Positions 12,097-23,364 of a stretch of DNA of 64,000 nucleotides are shown here, piece by piece. The stretch is taken from assembly GCA_024663395.1 (NCBI GenBank), contig JANFAH010000008.1:124001-188000 (forward strand), in the 5' to 3' direction. Numbering within the stretch: position 1 is the first letter of the stretch; every line of letters starts with the position of its first letter. The notes beneath the pieces are model-generated. The model ran no database searches, was not told the origin of the DNA, and saw nothing but the letters and a program-made list of their open reading frames with translations. The stretch comes from Pisolithus tinctorius. Taxonomy: Eukaryota > Basidiomycota > Agaricomycetes > Boletales > Pisolithaceae. The position numbers were made by a program, and so were the translations under genes.

Positions 12097-12109
12097 GGGG
12101 CTCATAACC
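12097..12109 (-). promoter_or_regulatory. Primer binding site matching initiator tRNA-Met anticodon arm
   Basis: The plus strand reads GGGGCTCATAACC directly against the LTR. GGGCTCATAACC is the anticodon stem-loop of fungal initiator tRNA-Met, not its 3' end, so the primer would be a cleaved half tRNA, as described for copia and Ty5. The same site is conserved next to the right LTR of copy 2 (about 52840..52851). Confidence 0.75.
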
Positions 12110-12400
12110 TAACGAAGGTATGAGTTTCTCAGTGTACGAAGTAGTCACTTTATTAGTACCTAACGAAGGTATGAGTTTCTACACTACGTCAGTACCAAGT
12201 AAACGAGTGGAATCTAGCTACACTCACCTCAGTGTACGAAGTAGTCACTGAGGTGGAAAAGAACGGTGCGGAAAATTTATAGTACCGTAATTAGTAAGTG
12301 CATTGACATCGGAATTTAATTCCGAGGGTCGGGGAACAATTCTGAGCCCTCTGGGTGAAACTCCGAGACACTACCGTAACTCCGGGTTGCATTCTTGACA
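12110..12400 (-). repeat. Copia copy 1 LTR (5' LTR in element orientation)
   Basis: Runs TAACGAAGG to TTCTTGACA in plus orientation. Same length as its partner at 7329..7619. Confidence 0.95.
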
Positions 12401-12405
12401 GTTCC

Positions 12406-12740
12406 TGATGCAAATTTCCCACTTTTCGTTAGCTAAGAGAATAGATAAACGTGTGTAGGACGTGAATGGAGTTCCTTGGCACCCTCCCGAGCCATGACAG
12501 TGTGATGCCCGGCAGGGCCCACCCAAACGCTCGACCCCCTTCCCTGCCCCCCCGCCTGAGGGCGACATTTCCTTTTAAGCCAGTTCCCACAGCATCGCCA
12601 CCTGCAAATTTTTCGTGCTAAGTGGCTGACATGAAAGTCAGTTGACAACCGTTGAATTCGGCCTGGTGTGGTTTCCGCTATTTCCCCTATTTACTTCCCA
12701 CATAAGACGTCTCATCTCTCCCGCGAGAAACACATCAAAC
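12406..12740. other. Flank of copia insertion; possible promoter of the next gene
   Basis: No coding feature is recognised. The segment is GC- and CpG-rich up to about 12630 and then turns T/C-rich ('ctatttcccctatttacttccc') just before the ATG at 12741, as in many fungal promoters. Confidence 0.25.
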
Positions 12741-13724
12741 ATGTCTGCTTCGAGTAAGTGCTACCATATTTTCCCCCAGATCCACAACCTCTTGAAAGCT
12801 CGAATGATTTGTTACTCAGCCATCCAGACAGCTCGTTTCCTCACCCATGATGAGGATGGGAAGGATACTCTCGATCTCGTCGTCATTCGGATTGTGACTC
12901 ATCCCAATACCACCACCGCCAAGAATGCGCACGATGCTTCCCAAGACATTCTCGCTCCTCTTGAGGACAGCGGAGTCAAGGGTATGGTAGTCGAATGGTA
13001 CGAGGGACTTGTAGAGAAGCTGTCAGGTCTACCCCTTCTGCGCATCACTGGCAAAATCAACCCCACCCACTATGTCCATCGCTTCCTGACTGCTGTGCTT
13101 GGCATGCCCATCGCTGCTGCAGAGAGGGAGGCCGCCAGTGCTCAGGGGAGCATTGTGCTGTTCTTCCATGAGAACAAGGACAACGATGGCAACCCTAGCG
13201 CCAAGGTCTTCGCTGTTACCAACTGCCATGCCAGATTTGGTTGTTTCGAGTGTGGCCTCGACGAGATCAAGGACTGTGTCAGTGGTTGTGAAATTGACAC
13301 CAACCTTTTGGCTAGGGAGATTGTGCAGTTGGAGGCAAAGCCGGAGAGCGATGACCAGGAGGTGGTAGCAGAGGACAAGGCCGAAGTGGAGGCTAAGCGG
13401 AATAAGTTGGCCGATTTAAAGAAGGATATCCATGTACTCGAAGCCTTCTACAACGAAGTCAAGAGCCAGTGGGGTGATATTACATGCAGAACCATTGGCC
13501 ACGTCCATTGGGCTCCCAAGATCTCCATCGACATCCAAGGTCGCAAGTACACCAAGGACATTTGTATGTTCGAGGTTGATGCAGCGAGGTTCTGGGACCA
13601 TTTCATGGGCAACGTCATCGACTTAGAGTCTGTATGGTATGTTCACATAGTCTTGCTACACTCTTTGACAATGGGCAGGACATACCGGGTGCATCCCGGG
13701 TTTGTGAATGTCCGGGCATGGTGA
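12741..13724 (+). pseudogene. Truncated paralog of the protease-like protein
   Basis: Plus-strand relative of the gene at 29..1500, sharing long stretches of protein ('MVxEWYEGxVEKLSGLPLL', 'FAVTNCH', 'VQLEAKPESDDQE', 'ITCRTIGHVHWAPKIS'). Compared with that copy it lacks the N-terminal 'NTVWDTV' segment, lacks about 35 residues directly after the catalytic His box, and loses homology at 'GNVIDLES' exactly where the other copy has its intron, so the whole second exon with the Ser box (GDSG) is missing. It therefore cannot be an active protease, although its frame stays open to 13724. CpG content is ordinary. It may be a relic or may still make a short protein. Confidence 0.6.
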
Positions 13725-14999
13725 CAACTAGGTACAGGTGGTGCTGTGACTGTTACAACTGGCTAGGTTAAAAAGTGAAGAGTATCCTTCACACAGGCAT
13801 CTGTTGCGAAGTTGAATTGTCCATTCCATTATATGAAAGGCCCAGACGCTGTACTTGGCCGTGTTTTATGCGCTCTTGGCGCATCCTGGAACGTCCATGT
13901 ATTTTATCACTGTGTAGATTCCAGAGAGTACCTGCACAAACGCATCGTTAACTCTCGAAATGGGGCCAAGTGTCGGAGGACACTGTCCAATCTATCATGC
14001 AGCAGTCCGGCGCCGAGGTGGTGAGCACATGAACACCTTCAGAGACTCCAAGGCGTCTTATCGTAACTTCGTCGCTGGAAACTGTTCTAGCAGGTTACTG
14101 TACGTTACATATGCCAACGAGCCAACGATTCGTACCCTGTATGTGAACCTGTGTATCATTGTCGATCTGCCACTGGAAGCTGCTCAATCCACAGGCTCAT
14201 GTAGTATGCTGCTAGGACGTTCAGTTCAGCACAGCAACTTTCATCGTTACTCATGCATAGCTTCTCGAGACCAATGTGACTTGTGGCATATTATACAAGC
14301 ACCACCCCTCGGGTATATCTGTCGTGAAGTAATCTGAAAGAACACAGCTACCACCAATTGTGGCTGCAGTTTGCCATTGGAACATAGTGCAATGCCACCA
14401 CTAGTCGCGGCGAGTACCCTAAGCAGTCATATAAACAACCAGTGGTAAGTACGTGCTGCAGCACGATGGGTTGGCATGGTGATATCGTGTAAAACTTATA
14501 ATAAGTTATTCCCATCGTTTTCCATCTTCTATGGGGCATGTCTATACTTAACCAGCTCACCGCGGTGGTTCTGCCGTCGGACAGCATGTTCCGCTAAGGC
14601 TGACTATGCCATGATACCCGCATAAGTCTACAGACAGCCGACTTGATGTTCTACTTCGTCATCATGGACCTGACACTTCGACTGCAAATTAGCCATGCTT
14701 CCGAGTTTCGTCGTCCTCGTGGGTTTGCGAGGCAGAGTCCTTGCACTCGTCACGGTAGAAACTGTATAAGCCGTTCTCCCCTATTTTGATCATCCATTGA
14801 ATTTCTCATGTTGCCCCGCGAGTGAATAGGTAGACACCACCAGCATCTGCTCGAATGTATAGAGTGACTGCTGGGATAAGAATAACCAATGTCGGGTAAG
14901 GAGGTATAGGTTGGCGATGCAGATGGCCCGGCCCGATCCTACTGCCCACACCATCTTTGCGATTTTTACGACTCCAATACATTGGTCTCCGTTGTGAGG

Positions 15000-15245
15000 T
15001 GAGAAGAAAGAAAAGAGACGCGAACATGATCTTCCTGTATATCGTTGCGCGGTTTATCCTGGGGTGCCTTTAGAGATGAACCGTAAGTAAACGTCGATCA
15101 TGCGATTTTCACCGTAAAATCCCTGCCTTTGTTCTCGCCTCTGGCAAAAATTTAGGGTGCACGTTACATTGAACCTCACTGCCGAATCCGCAGTGTCCAA
15201 TTTCTGTGCCATATAGCATGCCGTGATAACGATGCTCGTTATTAC
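15000..15245 (-). repeat. Diverged duplicated segment, copy A; possible gene relic
   Basis: Shares blocks with 16400..16640 in the same orientation: 'gcgaacatgatc', 'gtaagtaaac' neighbourhood, 'aaaatccctgcc', 'ttctc(g/a)cctctgg', 'tgaatccgc(a/g)g', 'ataacgat(g/c)ctcgttat'. On the minus strand both translate to related peptides (here 'GxEIGHCGFGSEVQCNVHPK', there 'GxQVGRRGFSDDVQSIIHFK', both followed by 'LPE(A/V)RT'), which suggests a duplicated, now broken coding sequence. The family is not recognised. Confidence 0.45.
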
Positions 15246-16399
15246 GGTGGAATGCCGTCAGTTGATAGGCAACAAAGAAAGCGCACCCAGTTCTCCTGAA
15301 GTGGCGGTCTAGGGAGAGGAGGGGACACAACCACATGATGCTTAGTTAGGCAGGGGAGGACTTTGTACATTTAGATCCGTCATCCTGTTGCTTGCCTTGA
15401 GTCCAGCTCATCGCGCGCGAGGCTCTCCAACTGTTCCAACGAAGTCTGCACTTGGCTAAATAACATGAGGTTGTTGGTTTGAGATTAAGTTCATCTTCGT
15501 GTGGAATGTCAGCCAAAAGGGTAGAACGAATCACTCCGGTGAAACATACTGGTCCATTGAGACAGGAGTAATAATGATTTTTTAGAAATGAAGCCCCTTG
15601 GCATGAAGTATCCTTCCGTTTTGGAAGGTACCGCGCAACGGCATAACACGCCAATCCATTAAGGACAAGTTGACAACGGACCTTCGCGACACCAACATGG
15701 TCAGATTGTGGGGAAACGGTCGGGAACAGCTGAAGTGAACGGTGATGTGAGAGAACGTGGCCTACATAGGTATGGCTGGCGCATTTACGTAAATCACATG
15801 TTAGGTGCACGAGGCAGACAAGGGGCCAGGACCTAGTCCAACACCGTGGAACACAGCTCAGTCATCAACATCCCAAAAGCATACGTGAGCAGACTTGGGT
15901 GTTACATGTAGGGACTCTGGTGAGGGCACCTAGGATTTGACGCAAAAGGCATCGTTAACGAAGTAAAGGCTGGACTCAGTCTAACCTGGCAGTTCATTCG
16001 CAGAGCCTTGCAAACTTTGACAAAGGACTTACTTGAATCCCGATAAAAGATTGTCTGCTCTGCGAAGACACTGGAGAATAATATTACCTTGGTACCAGGC
16101 TAGGCCCCATCGGTCAAGATTGAGCATAAGCAGGTTCCGCTTCGGCTTCACGGTAGGATTCATTTACCCAGTGGCATCAGGAATGGAAAGTCAATCAACG
16201 GATTTCCGCGAATTGGGTAGTAGCAGGGAGCGAAAGCCGTTCAGCCTGCGACAAGCAAAAACGCATGGGGCTGGGAGACCAGAGGAGAAATGCCCTCGAT
16301 AGCCAATCCTTGCGGCACCCAAGTAAATCCGCGGGGAGAGCAGACATTGTTCAAATAAGACACCTGTGCGATGGCGGCATGCCAGGCGTGTGTGAAGGT

Positions 16400-16640
16400 G
16401 CTGAGAGGGAGAAGAGATGCGAACATGATCATCCTGTGGATTAATGCATGGTTTACCTCCGGTTGCCTTTAGAAACGAACCATAAGTAAACATTGAACGT
16501 ATAATTTCTGCCATAAAATCCCTGCCCCGTTCTCACCTCTGGAAGCAATTTAAAGTGTATAATACTTTGAACGTCATCGCTGAATCCGCGGCGTCCAACT
16601 TGTTTGCCCTGTAGCACACTGTTATAACGATCCTCGTTAT
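16400..16640 (-). repeat. Diverged duplicated segment, copy B
   Basis: Partner of 15000..15245, about 1.4 kb away in direct orientation. The minus-strand frame 16680..16453 is open across it and aligns with the peptide of copy A. Confidence 0.45.
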
Positions 16641-17517
16641 CTCGCCACTGTCGTGGCGTTGATGTATAGCGATACGCCATCGCGAACGAGCTGGTAGAAT
16701 GCCGATTGTGTGGGATGGAGGGCTAGTTTGAGGAGTGGCGAACCTGCCTCTGTTGTTGCAGCGCTGCGTGCCCACCGACCTGCGAGGAGAGCAACGTTAT
16801 GGGTGGAATGGTATAGGATCGATAGGGAATAATACGTGGCGGCGATGATCTCGTCGTTGACATCGTTGGTGGAAATTTTCGAAATCAGTTAACAAATCAA
16901 GAAGGCCCATGCTTTGCTCTGTGCCTAACTGAAGCAGTGGGCAAGCTCGTTGAAATGCGGAATTCGTGTATTGTGAAATGCGCGAGCTAAAGCTGAATCC
17001 TTACTGCTGAACTGAACTCGATCAATGACTGGGGCCTTCGTCCACGAGCCATGTTTTGATTCTGCGATGTACTATGGCTCCCACTGCATAGCAAAAGCGT
17101 TCGTAGATTTACCATCGACGTTCTCTTCAACGCAAGCATGAAGGAGTCGAAATTCTTGTCATTAAGCATTCGATATTGAAGATGGCGTGTCTAGCCCGTG
17201 TGTGGGCCGGCCTCCAGCAGTGGCACCTGCAACATCTCCACAGCAAGTCGGCGCTTTCAACACCTGAGTCTGAAACTACATACTTGATTTACACCCTCCA
17301 ACCTCGAATCCAACCTTCAAACCTTACACAAAATACGAATTTCTCAGTGGCTCACAAGCAGTTGAAGAAACATCGTTTGTTTAGCTCCGAAAGACCCAGC
17401 TCGGCCGCACCTGACCTTCCCTCGGTATGCGCCTTATACCTTGCACGCGATGGTATATATTGATCTCTGCTCCAAAAGTCACAAGGAGCGTCTTATCCCT
17501 CTGCCGACGCCTCCTCG

Positions 17518-19413
17518 ATGGCTGGACCATCGGCGAATACCCCTCGGAATCTGTTCTCCAGGATGGAACACCTCTTCCATCGATCAAACCAGACTCGATC
17601 AGAGCCTCCCACTGCAGAGACAACCGACAACAGAATTGGCAGTCAAGTCAATGTTGCACAACAGGCAATGGTTGACATGAAACCTATCCCCCAAGTATTG
17701 AAAACGGCTGTTGGTCTTGTCGGGCAGGCCGATGCTGCGGTGATGAGGGTTCAAAGTATCGAGGCAATTCTCCAGCCCCTCAAATTGTTCAATTCCCTTG
17801 CTACCACTCCATCCAATGTAGGTGCTTTAACCTTTCCGTCGCCTGCATGCTCTGATATAAGTGCACAGGTCCATCCTTATGTCCAGTTTGCGCTAGGGAT
17901 TCTCGCCGATGCTTCTCAAGTGCTTCCCCCTTCCCTCTCATGGATCCTTCGCTCATGTAGTCTTCATTAGTTGCTCATCAACCAAGCAGACCTAGACAAC
18001 GAGGTGTTCGGCCTCCTCAATACCGTAAAGGATCTCTACGAATTTCTTATGGAAAAGGATATTATTGAGAATATGGATAGCATGAACGAGACATTATGGA
18101 GGATTTCACAAGAGATGAGTGCCGCAGCGCTGTTCGCCATAGAATATTGCAAAAAGAAGAACATCTGTAGGTTCTATGGTCATGGTCCTCTGGTCCGCTT
18201 CAGTGTGCTGATGGAATACATCGCCAGTGGTAAGAATCGGGGACAGCCTTGTTTCCCACCCGCAGACCGTCGCCCATGGCCACGTCAAGAATCTGGGTGA
18301 CCTGATGCAACAATATCGAGATCGTGCCACACAAGACATCCGGATCAACATTTCCCACGTGCTTGAAGACCTGAACTCGAAGGCATGGCTTACGCAGCTG
18401 GTGCGGGCCTGAATACGACCAAGAAATGCCTAGACGGTACCAGGACAGAAATTTTGAAGGGTATCATCGACTGGATCACCACAAGTGATGTCAATGCCCC
18501 TCGTATCTTGTGGCTCCATGGGCAGCCCGGAAGAGGAAAGTCTGCCATTGCCCATACAATTGCATCGTGGATCGAGGATGTGAAAGTGACTGGCACCTGT
18601 TTCTGCTTCGCTCGTGACAGGCAGGCTGAACGACGAGAGGAAAAGATTCTGACTACTATCGCCCGTGATCTGGCGGATCGTGATCCTGCATTTCAACGAG
18701 CATTGTCGAATGTGGTGTCAAATAACCACTCTCTCAAGACCACATGCGATGTGCTACAGCAGTGGAAACGATTCATCTTGGAGCTGCTGTCAAAGATTAA
18801 TGGTGAGATAGTTGGGAATGTGGTTGTGGTAATCGATGCCTTGGATGAAAGTGGGCCGGAGACATCGAGGAGGGAAATCTTGAGCCTTCTGAAATCATCA
18901 GAAGCTGCGCATCTGCCAGCTAATTTCCAGATCCTTTTGACGTCCAGACCATTACTGGACATCGAACGTGTCATGAGGCATGTTTTACACGTGAAGGCAA
19001 CCTCATTGGATGACGTCCGTCGGGAGTTGATGGAATGTGACATCCGGCTATATGTTTCCAAGGAACTTGACTATTTTCCCAGCATTGGAGCAACAGAAGT
19101 CCAGAATGTCGTCAAAAAATTCGATGGTCTATTCGAGTGGGCTCGTCTGGCTTGCGAGTTCATCAGGCCAGGTAAAGCTGGGGAAACTTCGAAAGAACGC
19201 TACGACGATCTGATGGCTCTCGAGTCAAAAGGAGGAAGAACACTTCTGGACTTGACTTACTTTGAAATCCTGAAGGGGGGCATACCTGATTCTGGGAAAG
19301 GCTTGGAATGGTATCACTCTGTGATGCGGCAAGTCGTGATGACGCTTGAACCTCTTCCTATGGCAGCCTTAAATTCGATGCGTGAAAAATTCCCAAACAA
19401 GGAGGACCAATAT
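17518..19413 (+). pseudogene. NACHT-WD40 (NLR-like) protein, 5' half, cut by transposon
   Basis: N-terminal half of a fungal STAND/NLR-like receptor. A helical N-terminal region (from about 17518) is spliced at GTAGGT..GCACAG (17819..17869) and GTGCTT..CATTAG (17920..17970). The NACHT module follows: 'WLHGQPGRGKSAIAHT' (Walker A) near 18510, 'NVVVVIDALDES' (Walker B) near 18820, 'ILLTSRP' and the winged-helix-like segment 'MRQVVMTLEPLPM'. Two single-base frame changes (near 18232 and 18380) shift about 50 codons out of the main frame and back, so the copy may have been dead or mis-spliced before insertion. At codon 'DQY' (19405..19413) the frame runs into the Ngaro element; it resumes in phase at 27049. 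Such proteins are thought to sense non-self. CpG is abundant here, about 45 in the last kilobase. Confidence 0.85.
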
Positions 19414-19557
19414 AGTGATTCTAGTACGTAGGAGGCACGACTAGTAATAGAATTTTGTCTTTGCGCGAGTGGCTGTGCTGTGACATGCTCTGTCTTTCCT
19501 TCCCTCCACTGTTGTCAGCATCCAGCCCACAGTGTGGGCCCCACTTTGCTCATTTTT
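19414..19557 (+). repeat. Ngaro split repeat A1
   Basis: A 144-bp segment starting AGTGATTCTAGTACGTAGG, matching A2 at 24794..24937. Differences include acgtagg/atgtagg, gcacga/gcatga and gcgcga/gcatga, all CpG losses in A2. Confidence 0.85.
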
Positions 19558-19664
19558 CACCAACTGAAGCCACTCCTTTTCAACTCACTATCAACCTTGT
19601 CCTCACCCCCCTCTGTTGATTGGAAGCACCACTCTGTGCACCCAGACCAGTTGCACCTGGAGCC

Positions 19665-20546
19665 ATGAACATGGACAGAAACCAACCCCAGAGACCAAAC
19701 CAGCTGAATTTCGCCCTCCCAGCCCTCCAAGGCATAGTAAACCTTGTGATGGCCAGTGGAAATATGACCAGAGAAGAAGCCATTGCAGTGCTAGAGCAAC
19801 ACTGGGAGCAGGATAATGCCCAGGACCAGGCCCAGCAGGATGGACAGCCACAGCAGGAAGATGGGCCCACACCCCCACCCATAGATCCCCCCCTTCCCCC
19901 AGTCCAGCCCCCAGCAGCCAGGAACGAGAGACCCCCCCAATGAACAACTGACCCAACCCCACCCACTTTTGACCCTGACACTGTCATATCCACCAACCTC
20001 CTGACACAACCGGCAGAGTATGCCATCAAAAAGATAGAGGCATTCAAGTTTGTCCACATGTGGTATTTCACCAGGGAAGGGCTGCAAGAGGCAGTGTGAA
20101 TGGTCAGATGCCTCAAAGAAAACAACACCCTAGCAATCACCCAGGCTGGTGAGGGAAATGTCACCCTGTGCACTGCAAACTCCCTCACCGCATCCAGAAA
20201 TGCCAGACTGGATCACAACCTCACCTTTGCCAACTACATGTATGCCAAGAACCACTTCCTAATGTGCATTGAGAATGCTGGATGGGGACATCAACTGGTT
20301 GATGCATTCAACTGCTTTTTCCATAAAATTGACAACCACTGGCTTCGGGACTGAGGTGATCGAGGAGAATGTGCCCTCCTACACTATGCATCTAAAGTCA
20401 GGCAGGACTGGCATGACAAAGTGGCATGCAACCAGGCCTACAACATCAGAATCATAAATGAGGACCTCCTTGCAGACATTGGCCATGATCTAGACACCAA
20501 AGATGTCCAGCTGGGACTGGATCAGGCCAGTATTGTTGGAACATAA
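19665..20546 (+). pseudogene. Ngaro Gag-like protein, three in-frame TGA codons
   Basis: From ATG 19665 a single frame of 294 codons runs to TAA at 20544..20546, interrupted by TGA at 19941, 20097 and 20352. The N-terminal part is Gln/Pro-rich and acidic; the remainder is a helical region ('TFANYMYAKNHFLMCIENAG') of a type seen in retroelement Gag. It is the first gene of the element and precedes the zinc knuckle and polymerase. Gag identity is inferred from position and composition, not from a strong motif. Confidence 0.55.
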
Positions 20547-20830
20547 AGTGCCCCTGTGGTACTTGACCACTGTGCGATGTTTTGGCTGCTTACATAAGCT
20601 AAAATAGCGCACCTACTTGTAGTATTTTCTACTAGTATTCCCTCAGTAGTTTGTTCACTACTGAGGGTAAGTCTGTTTATATTACAAGTATTCTACTATA
20701 CTGACATCCTGTAGTAGCCTACAGGTACATCTAATACATCAGTAGTTTGTTCACTACTGAGGTAGCCTACAGATCTTTCTACAAGTATCTGCCCCAAACT
20801 GCCCATACTGACAATTGCATCCCTCCCCTC
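20547..20830. repeat. AT-rich segment with two identical palindromes
   Basis: Between the Gag-like frame and the zinc-knuckle region lies about 250 bp of AT-rich DNA holding the palindrome CAGTAGTTTGTTCACTACTG twice (about 20643 and 20741), plus several related 'gtagtat/tactac' runs. It could be a small inserted hairpin element. No target duplication was identified. Confidence 0.45.
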
Positions 20831-21228
20831 CCCTCTCGGCTCACCAAATCCTGAACCTCATGACACTGCTGCTGCCCCACAGCCATTGTCCCCCCCCCCA
20901 TGTCACTCACAATGACACTGCCACTGCTACACAACCCCTACACCATGCTGCTATGTGGCATGACACACATGCTCTGCCACCACTACTCATTTGCTACAAA
21001 AGCTCCAGAGCAACTGCTACTCCCAGTCTGACCCCATAGAGAGAGGAAGACAACCAACACGCTTCCAGAAACAAAAATTCTCCCGCTCCCCATCCCCCAA
21101 GTACAGCCAAGGCCAGAGACTCAGGCAATGCTACCAGAGATCATGATCATGATGCCCAAGATCACACTCCCCACAAAGACAGTCCAGATCCCCCAGATGA
21201 ACCCCAAGCAGAGACAGAAGACCCTGTC

Positions 21229-23364
21229 ATGACTTTCACACCAAGAACCACATTGTCTGCCCTAAGTGCCTCGGATGGCATGAGGACCAGTCCTTTTGAA
21301 ATGAACCCATGTGCTGGGACAAGACAACTGCAGCATACTGCACTCGGGATCAACAGGGACACCTCATCAACAAGAGCAGACAGATTCTATGCTGGGATTT
21401 CCTATGCCCCAAGGGATGCACCAGCAAACTACACTGTCATGAGTGCTCAGGGTGTGGCAATGATAAGCATGGCGCACAAGACTGCCCACACCACCAACCT
21501 GTTTGAAGAACAGCAACATGGAATCACTCATACCCCATACCATCCCCAAGCCTGGAAAAATTTACTAACCTGCTACAACCTTTCCTCAAAATACCCATCG
21601 CTAGTACACCAATTAGTCTACAGATTTCATGTCTGTGTACCAAACATACCCTGCACATTCACCCCCCCCAACAATCTGTCCATAGACCAATACCACCCTG
21701 CATTCTGAGAGATAATTGACAAGGAGTTCACCAAGGGATGCTACCTGGGACCTTTCCCCCCCCAGCTACTCAAACAGTACATAGGTCCTTTCCAGTCCTC
21801 CCCCTTGAGTATCATACTGAAACCCAGAAAGCTGGGGAAGTTTCATCTAATACAGAATCTATCTTACCCCATTGTAACTAAACATGGGGCTGCCACCTCA
21901 GTCAATTCACAGGTTGACTCCTCTCTGTTCCCCTGCACATGGGGAACTTTCCTTACAACATGCACTTTAATTGCATCACTTCCCCCAGGCTGCCAAGGAG
22001 CAACTAGAGACATAGCCAAAGCCTACAGAACGATACCCATACACCCTTCACAGTGGCCAGGATTAGTAGTCTGCCTTGAAAGCTACCTGCCATCTTTCAC
22101 AGTAGACATGGCACTGTGTTTCAGTTATGGACCCTCAGCAAGCATCTATGGCGGAGTCAGAGATGCAGGCTTAGATATCATGAGAGCTGCCAGGATTGGC
22201 CTGGTCATTGCATGGGTCGATGATCACCTATTCATAAGGCTACCCAAATCTAGAATAAGTGAATACAACATGAGCAGGAAACAAACAGCCACACTAGTCA
22301 CTCAAAATGGAGGTGTGAGAGTAGATGGTGGATGACTCTGGTACATGGGCTCACAACTAGCCGACAGAAGTTGCAAGGAGCTTGTGGAGGACTGCAGCTC
22401 CCCACTACAGCCATTTGAGGAGACTGATGACAACCCATCATCCAGAAATGCACATGCATACTCATTCAAAGACATCGACAACATTGCTGACCAACTTGGT
22501 ATCCCTTGGGAGTTATCTAAGGATATGCCTTTCTCTCACTCCCCAGTTTTCATGGGCTTTGTCTGGAATCTAGAGGACAAAACGGTAGGGCTCACAGACA
22601 ACAAAAAGGATAAACACATGGCATCCTTAGAGGAGTGGTCTTGTAAGAAAACACACAACCTAGAAGAAGTACAGAAGCTTCATGGCCGACTCTCACACAC
22701 AGTGCTAGTGATCCCAGGAGGGAATGCTTATCTAACATCACTACAAACCATGCTAACCTTTTTTGGAGACAAACCTTTCATGCCCTGCATGCAACCATGC
22801 AGACTACAGCAAGAACTACTCTGGTGGTGAACAGCCTTACAAACATTGCCCCCCATCCCCATCCCCATCCACCACACTGCCATTGACCTACAAGCCTTTT
22901 CAGATGCCAGCTCCAGTGTCAGTCTGGCGATCACCATTGGAGAGAGATGGAGGGCTTGGAAGCTACACCCAAACTGGAAGAGAGATGAGAGAGACATCAG
23001 CTGGGCTGAGAGCATCGCATTCAAACTCCTCATATGCCACCTTCTCCTCATCAGTCCCTCCCCTGAACCTCTACAGGTATTCAGAGACAACAACGGAGTC
23101 ATCAAGGCCTGGAGGAAAGGTAGGAGTAACAACAAGCCTACGAATGAAACCTTCCAAAGGATCCACACTCTCCTTGCCTCTCCCCCACACAGAGTCTTCG
23201 CAGACTATGTACCAAGCAAATCCAACCCAGCAGATGGCCCGTACAGGGGCATCTATCCCCCCACTGAACTTGTACTGCCCCCCATCCAGATCCCAGCCCC
23301 CATCGCACACCTCATTTTCAATTTTGACGACCCGTGCACCAGGGATTTCCCAGTCCAACATTGA
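21229..23364 (+). pseudogene. Ngaro reverse transcriptase-RNase H, three in-frame TGA codons
   Basis: One frame from 21229 to 23364 with TGA at 21706, 22333 and 22828. Reverse transcriptase motifs: 'RDIAKAYRTIPIHP' (first Asp region, DIRS/Ngaro style) and 'AWVDDHLFI' (metal-binding box). RNase H motifs follow: 'LQAFSDAS', 'AESIAFKLL', 'FRDNNGVIKAW' and 'SNPADGPYRG'. It copies element RNA to DNA. The recombinase frame overlaps its 3' end. No frameshift was needed to follow the domains, so the damage is by point mutation. Confidence 0.85.
21309..21506 (+). pseudogene. Ngaro zinc-knuckle segment
   Basis: In a frame different from both neighbours, the peptide 'CSGCGNDKHGAQDC' fits C-x2-C-x4-H-x4-C, the nucleic-acid-binding knuckle found at the end of Gag in many retroelements. 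It overlaps the start of the reverse transcriptase frame (21229 onward, +1 relative), which would require a frameshift or a separate product. Confidence 0.5.

Larger units (their letters stand above)
7329..12400 (-). mobile_element. Ty1/copia LTR retrotransposon, copy 1, nearly intact
   Basis: A 5072-bp element on the minus strand with 291-bp LTRs at both ends and a perfect 5-bp target duplication GTTCC (7324..7328 and 12401..12405). One long polyprotein frame fills the interior and is broken by a single TGA. A primer site abuts the right LTR and a purine tract abuts the left LTR. The LTRs differ at about 10 of 291 positions, nine of them CpG transitions. It sits in sequence that otherwise reads straight through the duplication site. 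A second, much more decayed copy lies at 46255..53143. Confidence 0.95.
13725..17517. other. Long stretch without recognisable genes
   Basis: No open frame here shows a known family motif. CpG content is normal, so this is not part of the decayed block. The one clear structure is a pair of diverged direct repeats (about 15000..15245 and 16400..16640). Short frames such as 13960..14337 (+) and 15346..15810 (-) are not supported by motifs or splice sites. Confidence 0.3.

Noticed and set aside
12097..12109. A tRNA-Met gene at the copia border
   Set aside because: Only the anticodon-arm sequence is present; there are no acceptor, D or T arms. It is a primer binding site.
13855..13960. 'LCALGAS' as a questin-oxidase fragment related to 'LYALGAS' at 58.8 kb
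   Set aside because: Only a handful of residues match and the flanking DNA does not align; chance is likely.
22845..22870. 'CCCATCCCCATCCCCATCC' run as a telomere-like or G-quadruplex element
   Set aside because: It is short and encodes the 'PPIPIPIH' linker of the Ngaro RNase H frame; no array exists.
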